A stretch of 64,000 nucleotides of DNA from Flavobacterium faecale (GCF_003076455.1 NZ_CP020918.1:4252001-4316000), one strand, 5' to 3'; shown: positions 7,850-16,943, numbered from the stretch's first letter. The notes: generated from the letters alone by a model not told the origin. Translations and numbers: made by a program.

Positions 7850-9004
7850 CTATAAACGTTCGCCATTTTTTTTCTGAAAAAGATCCAGTTGCGCTTTTTG
7901 ACTTTCGGTTACTACTTTATTTTGAAGAAAGTAATAAGACGCACGAGCGATCAAAAATTGAGAATGGCCTAATAACTGTATCGCATTCTCAATTGCAAGG
8001 GAAGAAAGTGGTTTTTGCTTGTCCAGTATTCGAAACAACAATTGCAACTCCTGAAAAGAATCTACAGTCACTAATTGATTTGTAGCCCATTCAAAAAAGG
8101 CAGCCGAATCTGGTTTTACAAATTGCAATAACGAACTCAAAAAAATCACTCGATACGACTTGTCCGAGCTAACATATAATTTTTTTATCGCATCAAAATA
8201 AACATCCGAAGGTGATTTTTCGATATAATCCATCAAAAGTCTAGACAACGATGGTACATTTCCTATCTCTTGCAAAACCACCGCAACTGAAGTTGGATCA
8301 TACACTTTTCTAGTTATCAATTCATTAATTATAAAACTTCGGTATTTTTCATCCTCCTGATGTAAGGATTGCACCAAGGCATCCGTAGATAATTCTTTGG
8401 CAGTTTGTTTTCTAATTACCTCAAAAATTTCTCCATTAGCCCAATGCCAAAGCGTACAACTCGTCCAAGCCGCTCCTTTGACAATCGAATTTTCATCAAT
8501 ACCCGAAGTCGCTCCTGTGGCGCCATCAAGTTCAATTAAGCCTTCGCTTCCGTGAGACGCAAGGTGTCTTTGATTTTGATAATATTCTTTTAAACTCGAA
8601 TCCCTATCTCCTAAAATATTATCTAGTTTTTTATAGTCGGCTGCATTAAACGAAATCCCATCTGTTTTTTCCAATACAATACCTTTGGCCATTTCATATC
8701 GATTGTAAAAACCTAATTTGTCCCAAAACAAGCGTACTTGGACTATTTTACATTTATGATCCAAACAAATCACCGATTCGACATCCATATAATACTGAAA
8801 AGCCAAACCTTTTGCGTCTTGCAGTTCGATTAACTTGCCTTTTTGTTTTTCGGTAAAACTCAGCCCTTCGTGAATAATCGCAATATCATGTACAATTTCC
8901 TTATACGTTGGCGCTGGATTTTGAGCGTTTGTCACCAATCCAGTTAAAACAAAAAGGATTACTGTAAATAACTTTAGCGCACTATATTTATTTTTATGAA
9001 ACAT
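7850..9004 (-). CDS. Secreted FMN-binding-like protein with an ApbE flavinylation motif
   Basis: From the ATG at 9004 the protein has 384 residues with a signal peptide (FTVILFVLTGLVTNAQ). An earlier in-frame ATG at 9031 is possible but adds nine polar residues. Residues 160-166 read DGATGAT, an exact match to the D-x-x-[S/T]-G-A-T motif at which ApbE attaches FMN; T166 would carry it. The surrounding segment (IELDGATGATSGIDENSIVKGA) resembles the end of FMN-binding domains of the NqrC/RnfG type. The last ~190 residues are helical and HEAT-like. The gene lies 33 bp behind the ApbE gene, which supports an enzyme-substrate pair. No CxxCH haem motif is present, so its electron partner is unknown. 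I do not recognise the full-length family. Confidence 0.7.
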   Translation of the reverse strand: MFHKNKYSALKLFTVILFVLTGLVTNAQNPAPTYKEIVHDIAIIHEGLSFTEKQKGKLIELQDAKGLAFQYYMDVESVICLDHKCKIVQVRLFWDKLGFYNRYEMAKGIVLEKTDGISFNAADYKKLDNILGDRDSSLKEYYQNQRHLASHGSEGLIELDGATGATSGIDENSIVKGAAWTSCTLWHWANGEIFEVIRKQTAKELSTDALVQSLHQEDEKYRSFIINELITRKVYDPTSVAVVLQEIGNVPSLSRLLMDYIEKSPSDVYFDAIKKLYVSSDKSYRVIFLSSLLQFVKPDSAAFFEWATNQLVTVDSFQELQLLFRILDKQKPLSSLAIENAIQLLGHSQFLIARASYYFLQNKVVTESQKAQLDLFQKKNGERL

Positions 9005-9037
9005 ATATTTCTTAGTTTTTATATTTACCAACTTCTT

Positions 9038-10036
9038 TTATCTAAAAAAAGAATAGAAACCAGTGGTTGCGGTATCTTTTACCACGCCATTATCATCTTT
9101 GTAAATAAAATAGGCTTCTAGCTTCTTTCTTTTCGAAACAAATTGAAAAGCTTTTTTCAATCCCATAGCCATTAATGCATTATCATAACCATCGGCCGTA
9201 ATCGCGTCTGGAGCAAAAACGGTTACACTTATCAAATCATTTTGAACCGGATAACCTGTTTTTGGATTCATCAAATGAGCGATTTTCTTTCCCTTACTTT
9301 CGTAGAATTTTTGATAGTTGCCCGAGGTCGTAATCGCTCCTTCGGGAATACTCACTATTTTTTGATAGGACTTTGGCAGATGCTCCTGATGGGTTGTCGA
9401 TTCGATTCCGATTTTCATTAACTCACCACTGGGTTGTCGTTTTCCTTTTATTCGAATCTCACCTCCTATTTCGACCAAATAATTGACAATTTTCTTTTGT
9501 TCCAAAAAATCAGCGACCACATCTACCGAATAGCCTTGCGCAATACCGTTAACATCAATTCTTACTTTCGGATTCTTTTTCGAAAGGGAGTTTCCTTTTA
9601 TTTGCAAAAGTTTACTACCTGTATTTTTCTTAATTTCTTTTATCAATTCTGAATTTGGCTCTGTTGGAACAATTCCTTTTTTACCAAAACCCCATGCTTC
9701 CATCAATGGCAAAACCGTAATATCAAAAAATCCATCGGTATCCTGATAAATTTCATGAGAACACTGGATTACATTTTTAAAATGGGTGTCCATTACTATT
9801 CCATCTTTCGAATCATTGAATTGACTTATCAACGATCTCTCATCATAAATAGAAAGCGAGGCATCTATTCGAGCAAAAATACTATCCAATTGACTTTCGC
9901 TCACTATCCGCTGCTGCGCATAGTAAGTAACCGAATAGGTCGTGCCTTGCGTAAACCCATTAATCTGGTATTTGCTCCAAACTTCTTGCGAGCTTGGAGG
10001 AAAAAAAAGAGCGATTATAAGGTTTATAAAAATCAT
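9038..10036 (-). CDS. apbE: FAD:protein FMN transferase (ApbE family)
   Basis: The 332-residue length and motifs are those of ApbE. They include GTTYSVTYY near the N-terminus, DGFFDITVLPLMEAWGFG, VRIDVNGIAQGYSVD, YLVEIGGEIRIKG, HLMNPKTGYPV and the metal/FAD-binding segment ADGYDNALMAMG. The N-terminus is hydrophobic (MIFINLIIALFF), indicating export to the periplasm. ApbE cleaves FAD and links FMN to a Thr in a D-x-x-[S/T]-G-A-T motif. Such a motif occurs in the next gene downstream. No Nqr, Rnf or NosR gene is visible here, so this copy looks dedicated to its neighbour. It is upstream of the partner in the same direction, hence a two-gene operon. Confidence 0.9.
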   Translation of the reverse strand: MIFINLIIALFFPPSSQEVWSKYQINGFTQGTTYSVTYYAQQRIVSESQLDSIFARIDASLSIYDERSLISQFNDSKDGIVMDTHFKNVIQCSHEIYQDTDGFFDITVLPLMEAWGFGKKGIVPTEPNSELIKEIKKNTGSKLLQIKGNSLSKKNPKVRIDVNGIAQGYSVDVVADFLEQKKIVNYLVEIGGEIRIKGKRQPSGELMKIGIESTTHQEHLPKSYQKIVSIPEGAITTSGNYQKFYESKGKKIAHLMNPKTGYPVQNDLISVTVFAPDAITADGYDNALMAMGLKKAFQFVSKRKKLEAYFIYKDDNGVVKDTATTGFYSFFR

Positions 10037-10244
10037 TTTTTTATTTATTTGAACTATTCATTACCATAATAGTTTAAGATAAAGACTAACTACAAACACA
10101 GATTTCACAGTTAACTTGGTCCCTTCTATTTTGGAACACCGATTAGAGAAATAAGACAGGCATTCGCTTAGAAAAAAAGTTAAACATAAATTAAACCAAT
10201 TTGCACGGATAATAATTTTTGAAGATTACGCTAATTCTTAAAAT

Positions 10245-10320
10245 CGATAAAAATTCGAGTAATTCAATTTATGCAGATCAAAATTTGTGGCAATTTGTGT
10301 AATTCGTGGCAAAAAAACTT
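10245..10320 (-). repeat. Solitary decayed copy resembling the 170-bp repeat
   Basis: On the minus strand this reads TTTTTTTGCCACGAATTACACAAATTGCCAC and continues into a matching AT-rich part. It aligns with the start of each unit in the array at 59.3-60.3 kb. No gene lies between 10037 and 11140; 10037-10244 is AT-rich sequence with no feature I can support. Confidence 0.4.
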
Positions 10321-10347
10321 TAAAAACGACTGTTCTGGAATGAAGAG

Positions 10348-11158
10348 AAATAAAAATAAATTTAAACCCTTTTAATTTCAGACTGTATTAGTTCGTAATT
10401 TACATCTAGTCTATGATTCCTATGCAAGTGACACGCCTTTTCTATACGCAAAGAAAGATCTATGAATCTATGTGTTTCAGAAAACTAAGAATAACACCGA
10501 ACTTCTCAACAAAATAAAAATCAACTTAAATCCTTTCAATTTCAGCCTAAATTCGTCCGTAATTTACATCCTGTCTATGATTTCTCTGAAAGTGACACGC
10601 CTTTTCTATACGCAAAGAAAATTCTATGAATCTATGTGTTTCAAAAAACCAAGCATAGCAACGAACTTTTCAACAAAATATTAATCAACTTAAACCCTTT
10701 CAATTTCATCCCAAATTCGTCCCTAATTTACATCTAGTCTATGATTCCTATGCAAGTGACACACCTTTTTTATACGCAAAGAAAGATCAATGAATCTATG
10801 TGTTTCAAAAAACCAAGCATAGCTACGAACTTTTCAACAAAATAAAAATCACCTTAAATCCTTTTAATTTCAGCCTAAATTCGTCCGTAATTTACATCCT
10901 GTCTATGATTTCTCTGAAAGTGACACGCCTTTTTTATACGCAAAGAAAGATCTATGAATCTATGTGTTTCAAAAAACTAAGCATAGCAACAAACTTCTCA
11001 ACAAAATAAAAATCACCTTAAATCCTTTCAATTTCAGCCTACATGCGTTCGTAATTTACGTCTAGTCTATGATTCCTCTGAAAGTGACACGCCTTTTTTA
11101 TACGCAAAGAAAGATCTATGAATCTATGTGTTTCAAAAAACTAAGCATAGCAACGAAC
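10348..11158. repeat. Tandem array of a 164-bp unit, about five copies
   Basis: The marker TGTGTTTCA recurs at 10471, 10635, 10799, 10963 and 11127, exactly 164 bp apart each time. The first unit is slightly truncated on the left. Each unit contains GTGACACGCC, TATACGCAAAGAAA and ATGAATCTATGTGTTTCA. Near its right end each also carries a version of the last codons of the adjacent oxidoreductase gene. 164 is not a multiple of three and the units hold stop codons in most frames, so the array is not coding. There are no unique spacers, which excludes a CRISPR. Confidence 0.92.
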
Positions 11159-13081
11159 TTCAAACAACTTCACGCTTTTCTTTCCATAAGTTTCTTTCAG
11201 TTTTAATCGAATAGCCGTTGTTTTAACGCTATCAAATTTGAACTTAATCAACCGCCTTTTATTATTATCCAAAGTTCCCAATTTAATCCAAGAACCGTTC
11301 ACTCTTGCTTCCAAATCAACTGCTTTCAGCATTTCTTCTGGAACAGTGTTAGTGTAAATTTTATCATGGCGCTGGTCTTTTCGCATCATAATATTGCGTT
11401 TCACATTGGTATCACACTTGATTTCAACCGTGGATAAATCAATCGGATTATCCCACTCCATTTGCAGTTCGGCATTAAGCCCCTCTGATTCCCAATGATG
11501 AATTTTATCATTAATATCACGAGACCAACCATCATTCATCAATTTTGCATCACCAGAAATTGTAGAAGAAGCAAAAATTAAACTCGCTTTTTTGGCCAAA
11601 TCCAAAGGATCATTAGCAGGACGCATCGGAATAAAGGCATCATCTCGCAACAATTGCTCTTGTAATTCATTTATAAATTTATTTGAAATATCACGCGGAC
11701 TTACGTTTTTCTTTACGCAAATAGTAGCAGCTGTTCCCACCGCTTGTCCCATCAAAGCGCAAGTTGCCATAATACGGGAGGACGAAAGTGCAATATGCGT
11801 TTGACTCACGTTACGACCTGCGAACATCAAATTGTCAATGTTTTTGGAATACAAAGAACGAAAAGGCACTTCATAAATTTCATCAAAATGTGCATGAAAA
11901 TAACTTGGCGGCTCCGATGGATTTTCTATTCCACCCGGATTGTGCTCGTCTAGCGACCAACCTCCAAAAGCAATGGCATCTTCAAAATGTTTGTGTCCTG
12001 TCATATCTGTTTCCGACATAATATAATCACCTATAAAACGACGAGACTCTCTACGACCAGGCAAATTCCCGACCCAATCCAATGCATAATTTGCAGCTTC
12101 AGGATGATTTCCGGAGTTTTTAATATAATCCCAAACACCGTGTAAATAGCCCATTAATTTATGGCGATTAATTTCTTGTTCGGCTATAATGTCGTGCTCA
12201 CTTCCTACTTCGACCCACCAAATCCCTTCATCAAAACCTTTGATATATCTTTTTTTATGTGCTATTTCGGCTTTGTATCGAATGGCGTATGACGGTGCAG
12301 TGTATGGCATTGGTTTGCCCATATCTTTGGAAGACATCAATATCGAAGCTCCCATCTGCCAACCATCAGCTACTTTTGGAGCATATTTCTCCCCAAATTC
12401 AGATGCTGCTTCACGACCAGTACGATATTCTGCACCAGCAGTTGCAGCCAACAAACCATCACCAGAACAATCAATAAAAATGGGTGCTTTGATGGTAATC
12501 TCCGTTTCGGTATTGGATTGCCAGCAACGAGCACTTTTTATCTTATTTCCAGACATTTTTGCCTCTACCGCTTGGGTGTTGAGCATCAATTCTAAATTGG
12601 GTTCTCGTACCACAAAATCATACATTACATGATCAAAAACAGGAAACGAAGCTTGCGCATTATCAAAACGATTGAGTAATAACAATTCTTCTATAATTCC
12701 GGTTTCACGTTCGGGTAACCCACCCTTAAGATGATTTACACCGTTTAAATGCACACGAATCTCACTAGAAGCATTCCCTCCCAAAACCGAACGGTCTTGC
12801 ACCAAAACCGTTTTAGCTCCGTTTCGAGCGGCAGCCACCGCCGCACAAATACCGGCAGCACCACCGCCTAGAACGGCAACATCAAATTCTTTGGTGATTT
12901 TACGTTGGGGTTTTATTTTTTTTCCACTTGCTACTTCTAGCCAATTGTCTTTTTTTCTATCGCCTAAATCATCTACTTGCAATGGGCTTTCTGTCGGAGT
13001 TGCACTAACTCCCAGCGGAATTAATGCCGCTGCTGCAATAGCACCTTGTGTTCCTTTGGTTAAAAAATCTCTTCTTTTCAT
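11141..13081 (-). CDS. Tat-exported FAD-dependent oxidoreductase with C-terminal beta-sandwich domain
   Basis: The 646-residue protein starts MKRRDFLTKG, a twin-arginine signal (RRxFL) followed by a hydrophobic stretch, so it should be exported folded with its cofactor. FDVAVLGGGAAGICAAVAAA is the Rossmann FAD-binding motif, and LGGNASSEIR and DCSGDGLLAATAGAE are further motifs of the FAD_oxidored (PF12831) family. From about residue 520 there is a discoidin-like domain (IHHWESEGLNAELQMEWDNP to IRLKLKETYGKK) that may bind sugar. Family substrates are mostly unknown. A very similar protein lies at 61833-63770. The gene follows a sulfatase by 166 bp. Its stop codon lies inside the last unit of the 164-bp array. 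Confidence 0.85.
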   Translation of the reverse strand: MKRRDFLTKGTQGAIAAAALIPLGVSATPTESPLQVDDLGDRKKDNWLEVASGKKIKPQRKITKEFDVAVLGGGAAGICAAVAAARNGAKTVLVQDRSVLGGNASSEIRVHLNGVNHLKGGLPERETGIIEELLLLNRFDNAQASFPVFDHVMYDFVVREPNLELMLNTQAVEAKMSGNKIKSARCWQSNTETEITIKAPIFIDCSGDGLLAATAGAEYRTGREAASEFGEKYAPKVADGWQMGASILMSSKDMGKPMPYTAPSYAIRYKAEIAHKKRYIKGFDEGIWWVEVGSEHDIIAEQEINRHKLMGYLHGVWDYIKNSGNHPEAANYALDWVGNLPGRRESRRFIGDYIMSETDMTGHKHFEDAIAFGGWSLDEHNPGGIENPSEPPSYFHAHFDEIYEVPFRSLYSKNIDNLMFAGRNVSQTHIALSSSRIMATCALMGQAVGTAATICVKKNVSPRDISNKFINELQEQLLRDDAFIPMRPANDPLDLAKKASLIFASSTISGDAKLMNDGWSRDINDKIHHWESEGLNAELQMEWDNPIDLSTVEIKCDTNVKRNIMMRKDQRHDKIYTNTVPEEMLKAVDLEARVNGSWIKLGTLDNNKRRLIKFKFDSVKTTAIRLKLKETYGKKSVKLFEVRCYA

Positions 13082-13247
13082 AATTGTAGTTTGGTTAATT
13101 TATTTTATGATTGCTCGCTATGTAAACCAAAAAAAATGTCACGCTGATTTAGCTGATTTTAGCAGATCAGTTAACCTTGATTCTGCAGATACCTGCAAAA
13201 TCTACGTGCCTTGTATAATTGTAGGTCTAGTAACGGATATTCAGTTT

Positions 13248-14849
13248 TTATTTAGCTTGGTTTCCTTTCCAACCTTTTTCAAATTGTTTCAAAAGTTGGT
13301 TTACTTCTTTAGGATTTGCAGAAGCAATATTGACTGTTTCTGTTGGATCTTTTTTATGGTCGTACAATTCTACATACAAGGGTTTTTCTTTGGGATGCTT
13401 CGTGTCCTTCCAAACAATTAATCGGTAGCGTTGGGTTCTCATAGTGTAGCCCATTAAATCATTTTCGAATAAATCTCTATTCCATTTTTCTTTTTGCTGA
13501 TCAATTATTCTTTGTTCTACTTTTTCGATTAAAGGCTCAAAAAAAGTCTCGCGCATTCCGTCACGCAAAGGATAGGCGCCCCATTCGCGTAAAGCGGGAT
13601 CGGGAAACTGACTAAAAGCAGCCGCTTTCCATTTTTTATTCGGTTGTTTGAGCAGGGGAACAAAACTTTGTCCTTCTACATGTTTTGGCGTTTCAATACC
13701 AGCCAATTCACACAAAGTTGGGTACATATCTACTAATTCAACCAATGCTTCTGAGGTTTTTCCTCGACTTCCTTTCGGCATATCCGGCGTCCAAATCATT
13801 AGCGGTACTCTAGTGGCAATTTCATAATCGGTTGCTTTTCCCCAAATACCCATTTCGCCCAAATGCCAACCATGGTCACTCCAGACAATGATAATGGTGT
13901 TATCACGAACACCTGCATCTTCTAATGCACCAATCATCTTTCCGATTTGCGCATCGACATAACTCACACAGGCTAGGTAAGCATGTTTTAATTTGATAGC
14001 TTGTTCCGGACTTATATCTCCTTCTTTCGGAATATCATAACGGGTTCTTAGTTCAAAAGAAGCATGCAAACCCATAGTAGCACCATCTTTTGGTCCGTTA
14101 ACTTGCGTACTCAGATGAATGTTTTTTTCATCATACAAATCCCAGTATTTCTTAGGAGCAGTCCAATTCAAGTGCGGCTTATGAAAACCCAATCCTAAAA
14201 AGAAAGGTTTATCTTTGTTCTTAACTAGCTCTTTTAACTGTCCGATAGCTAGATTGGTATTAAATCCATCTCCATAACCATCATCTGGAACATCCGCAAA
14301 CTCATAAGCAGGACCACTACCCAAACCTAATTTCGCTTGGGCGCCATACTTTATAGTCATGTCTTTAAGATTTTTTTTGGACAGCGCTATGTTTTCAGCC
14401 AACTGATAACCACCTGGTCCTCTTTCTTTGCTTGAAGGAATACTCCACGATAGTTGATCGTCTAGATCGCCGTGATGAAATATTTTACCAAAATAAACAG
14501 TTTCGTATCCATTGTTCTTAAATTGCTGTGGAAGCGTAATCACATCGGGATTCGCTTCCCTGAATTTAATATAATTATGAAAAACACCACTCGTTTCAGG
14601 TCGGTAACCTGTTAATAGACTTGCTCGAGAAGGCCCACAAATAGCTTGCTGACAATACGCTTTATTAAACAATAAACCTTGAGATGCTAAATGATCTAAA
14701 TTTGGACTAATGGCCTCATCAGATCCATAACAACCTAACTCTGGTCGGAGGTCATCTATACCTATAAATAAGATATTAGGTTTTTGCTGCGCTTTAACTG
14801 AAAGAAAGGAGCAACTTAAAAAAGAAAATACTAAAACAGCTAATTTCAT
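13248..14849 (-). CDS. Secreted sulfatase, iduronate-2-sulfatase-like (probably S1_7)
   Basis: 533 residues with a signal peptide (LAVLVFSFLSCSFLSVKAQ). NILFIGIDDLRPELGCYG is the characteristic start of iduronate-2-sulfatase-like enzymes. C71 in CGPSR is the formylglycine site, and VWSDHGWHLGEMGIWGK is the conserved metal/substrate loop. The subfamily (S1_7) includes carrageenan-active sulfatases in marine bacteria; I assign it from motif resemblance only. The product should be periplasmic or secreted and remove sulfate from an oligosaccharide. The gene is first in a unit with the FAD oxidoreductase downstream and is divergent from the TPR-LuxR regulator, with 171 bp between them. A -7-like element (TAGCTTTG on the minus strand, 14892-14885) lies upstream. 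Confidence 0.92.
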   Translation of the reverse strand: MKLAVLVFSFLSCSFLSVKAQQKPNILFIGIDDLRPELGCYGSDEAISPNLDHLASQGLLFNKAYCQQAICGPSRASLLTGYRPETSGVFHNYIKFREANPDVITLPQQFKNNGYETVYFGKIFHHGDLDDQLSWSIPSSKERGPGGYQLAENIALSKKNLKDMTIKYGAQAKLGLGSGPAYEFADVPDDGYGDGFNTNLAIGQLKELVKNKDKPFFLGLGFHKPHLNWTAPKKYWDLYDEKNIHLSTQVNGPKDGATMGLHASFELRTRYDIPKEGDISPEQAIKLKHAYLACVSYVDAQIGKMIGALEDAGVRDNTIIIVWSDHGWHLGEMGIWGKATDYEIATRVPLMIWTPDMPKGSRGKTSEALVELVDMYPTLCELAGIETPKHVEGQSFVPLLKQPNKKWKAAAFSQFPDPALREWGAYPLRDGMRETFFEPLIEKVEQRIIDQQKEKWNRDLFENDLMGYTMRTQRYRLIVWKDTKHPKEKPLYVELYDHKKDPTETVNIASANPKEVNQLLKQFEKGWKGNQAK

Positions 14850-14884
14850 TTTGGTTCAAATTTAAAATCATAGTTATTGAGTTA

Positions 14885-14892
14885 CAAAGCTA
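14885..14892 (-). promoter_or_regulatory. -7-like promoter element of the sulfatase/FAD oxidoreductase unit
   Basis: Reads TAGCTTTG on the minus strand, matching TAnnTTTG, 36 bp before the sulfatase ATG. No good -33 box is seen at the expected distance, so this is tentative. Confidence 0.33.
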
Positions 14893-15020
14893 CTCTCAAC
14901 ATGACAAACTTTATAAAAAATCGGCTTACAAAAACTTAACATCAATCAATTTTAAGGTAAAAAATTATTAACCTATTACTTATTTTGTACATTCGTAATA
15001 TAACTAACAAACCCTTATTT

Positions 15021-16637
15021 ATGAAGACCTTAAGTAATGTTAAAACTCCATATACCTCTCTCTATATTACTTTACTCCTCATCATTACCAACCTTACATG
15101 GTTAAATGCACAGCAATTTAAAAGTTATACTGCAGAAGGATTAATTAGTTATCAGTCGAATCCAAAAAATGCGATTGATTTACTAAAAAAGAAAAATAAA
15201 GAAGCACTTATAAAGAAAGATACTAGCCTTATCATTAAAACTTTAATTTCATTAAGTGCTGCGGATCGAGCAGGTTTAGCCTACAGAGATTCTTTTGTCA
15301 ATTCTGGTGAAGCATTGTTTATGGCCCAGGAATTTAAAAATCCTTTATTGATTGCAAAAGCACATGAAGAATTTGGAACCCTCCACTTTCTTTTTAAACA
15401 AGATGATGAGGCTGGTGAACACTTTAAACAAGCACATGCTTATTATTCTAAAGTTAACTTGAAAGGCGCTGCTAGTTACGCTCAATTGTATCGCTCGCAT
15501 TACAACTTAGCGATGTATTATCAGCGAATAAAAAATGTATCAGAACTAAAAAAACAAGTAGCCTTTTGTGAATCTCTTGCTGAAAAATTTAAAATTGATC
15601 CTATTTACAAAGTATATTTAGATGAAAAAGTAGTTTCTGAACATGAATTTGATTCCCAATTTAAAGAAGCTCTGGATTTATTATTGAATATCTGCAACCG
15701 CATGGAAAATTTGAAAGCCAACGGAAACCTAAGCGCTACAGACAATAGCTTTTTTATGATTTTGTATTGTAGGACGGCTATTAATTATGAGCGCCAAAAC
15801 AACTATTCGGCAGCAAAAAGTTATTTCGAAAAAGCATTACAGATTAAAGACAGCAATGGTGAGAACACCTTTTACCGCTCTTTTATTTTTTTACGTTATG
15901 CTGATTTGTTATCTAAAATCAACGATTATAAAAATGCTTATCTTAATTTACAAGAATCCAAATTGATTAATGACACTTATCTTAATCCTCGAAATGAAGA
16001 CACCCAAGGTTTTTTGACTATTAAAAACAGGTATAAAGATCAGTTACAAAATAAAAATAACCAACTGCGCGATCAAAGTTTAAAAATTGAAAAACAAAAT
16101 CAGGCTTTATTTCGTTTCCGATTTTTCTTTTTTGGAATTGTTTTGATTGCTATCATTTTAGGATTGATCTTTCGTAGCAAAATGAAAACTATAAAACACG
16201 AAAAAGAGGAGGAAATCACCAAAAAGCAAATAGAGCTAAAAAACAAGGAACTGACTGCTAACATGCTTAAATTAATTGAAAAGGAAGAAATTATTCAGAC
16301 CTTAAAATCGCACCTTGAAAATGCAAACACTGACCACAACACAAAAAAAGTAATTCAGCAGCTCGAAAAAAAATCGGTGAGTTTGTGGGATTCTTTCAAT
16401 AATCAGTTCATGGAACTAAACGAACATTTCTACGATCGGCTTCAAGAAAAATCTCCAGATTTAAGCGCTGCAGACTTAAAAGTATGCGCTTTGATAAAAC
16501 TAAACTTTTCGGGCAAAGAGATGGCACATTTATTAGGTATTTCTTTAGGTAGCGTGCATGTTGCTCGCCACCGATTACGCAAAAAAATGAACTTGGAGCG
16601 GGATATTAATTTGACTAATTTCATTAATTCCATATAG
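15021..16637 (+). CDS. TPR-containing membrane regulator with LuxR-type helix-turn-helix
   Basis: The ATG at 15021 is chosen because a signal-like segment follows (YTSLYITLLLIITNLTWLNAQ); the frame is open back to 14985. The 538-residue protein has helical TPR-like repeats over about residues 40-350 (NNYSAAKSYFEKALQIKDS). A transmembrane helix follows at about 362-383 (FFFFGIVLIAIILGLIF), then a coiled coil (KEEEITKKQIELKNKEL). A C-terminal LuxR-type HTH lies at about 480-523 (SAADLKVCALIKLNFSGKEMAHLLGISLGSVHVARHRLRKK). Such Bacteroidota proteins are thought to sense an envelope signal and act directly on DNA. It is divergent from the sulfatase/FAD oxidoreductase unit, which is its most likely target. 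The ligand is unknown. Confidence 0.85.
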   Translation: MKTLSNVKTPYTSLYITLLLIITNLTWLNAQQFKSYTAEGLISYQSNPKNAIDLLKKKNKEALIKKDTSLIIKTLISLSAADRAGLAYRDSFVNSGEALFMAQEFKNPLLIAKAHEEFGTLHFLFKQDDEAGEHFKQAHAYYSKVNLKGAASYAQLYRSHYNLAMYYQRIKNVSELKKQVAFCESLAEKFKIDPIYKVYLDEKVVSEHEFDSQFKEALDLLLNICNRMENLKANGNLSATDNSFFMILYCRTAINYERQNNYSAAKSYFEKALQIKDSNGENTFYRSFIFLRYADLLSKINDYKNAYLNLQESKLINDTYLNPRNEDTQGFLTIKNRYKDQLQNKNNQLRDQSLKIEKQNQALFRFRFFFFGIVLIAIILGLIFRSKMKTIKHEKEEEITKKQIELKNKELTANMLKLIEKEEIIQTLKSHLENANTDHNTKKVIQQLEKKSVSLWDSFNNQFMELNEHFYDRLQEKSPDLSAADLKVCALIKLNFSGKEMAHLLGISLGSVHVARHRLRKKMNLERDINLTNFINSI

Positions 16638-16943
16638 GGTAGTTTGCCACGAAGACAGTAAGGCTCGAAGGTTAAAATTAGCTAGCAGCTTTTTGGGACA
16701 CGGATTAGAGAAATTGTAGAAATTTTCAATAATAAAAATCAGTCATTAGATCATTGCGCTAAATCGCATTTTACACACGTCAGTTCGAGTGCTTTTGTCT
16801 CCAAATGCGATAGCTTTTGGAGATAGAAGTGTATCGAGAACTTTTGTGGAAACAAAATGACTTATCGATACATTTTTATTCCCTTTCACTACATAAAAAA
16901 ACTCACATTGGCGCCTTCAATAATAGTCTATGCTCACATTCTA
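16638..16943. other. Intergenic stretch, repeat remnants only
   Basis: No gene is supported. The stretch GGACACGGATTAGAGAAAT near 16696 resembles GGAACACCGATTAGAGAAAT near 10133. This suggests that decayed dispersed repeats are scattered between the two regulator-flanking gaps. Confidence 0.4.

Noticed and set aside
7735..8085. Plus-strand open frame of 116 codons crossing the right IS end
   Set aside because: It runs from the IS through the palindromic repeat into the antisense of the flavinylated-protein gene and has no recognisable domain.
10472..11009. Two nearly identical plus-strand open frames of about 70 codons (10472-10684 and 10800-11009)
   Set aside because: They are the same frame read through successive units of the 164-bp non-coding array; 164 is not a multiple of three and neither has a supported start or domain.
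10348..11158. Possible CRISPR array
   Set aside because: The repeat fills the whole 164-bp period and there are no unique spacers or cas genes; the same holds for the 170-bp array at 59311-60335.
12189..13421. Plus-strand open frames of 147 and 176 codons
   Set aside because: They lie antisense to the FAD oxidoreductase and sulfatase genes, which have strong protein motifs on the minus strand; the plus-strand peptides have none.
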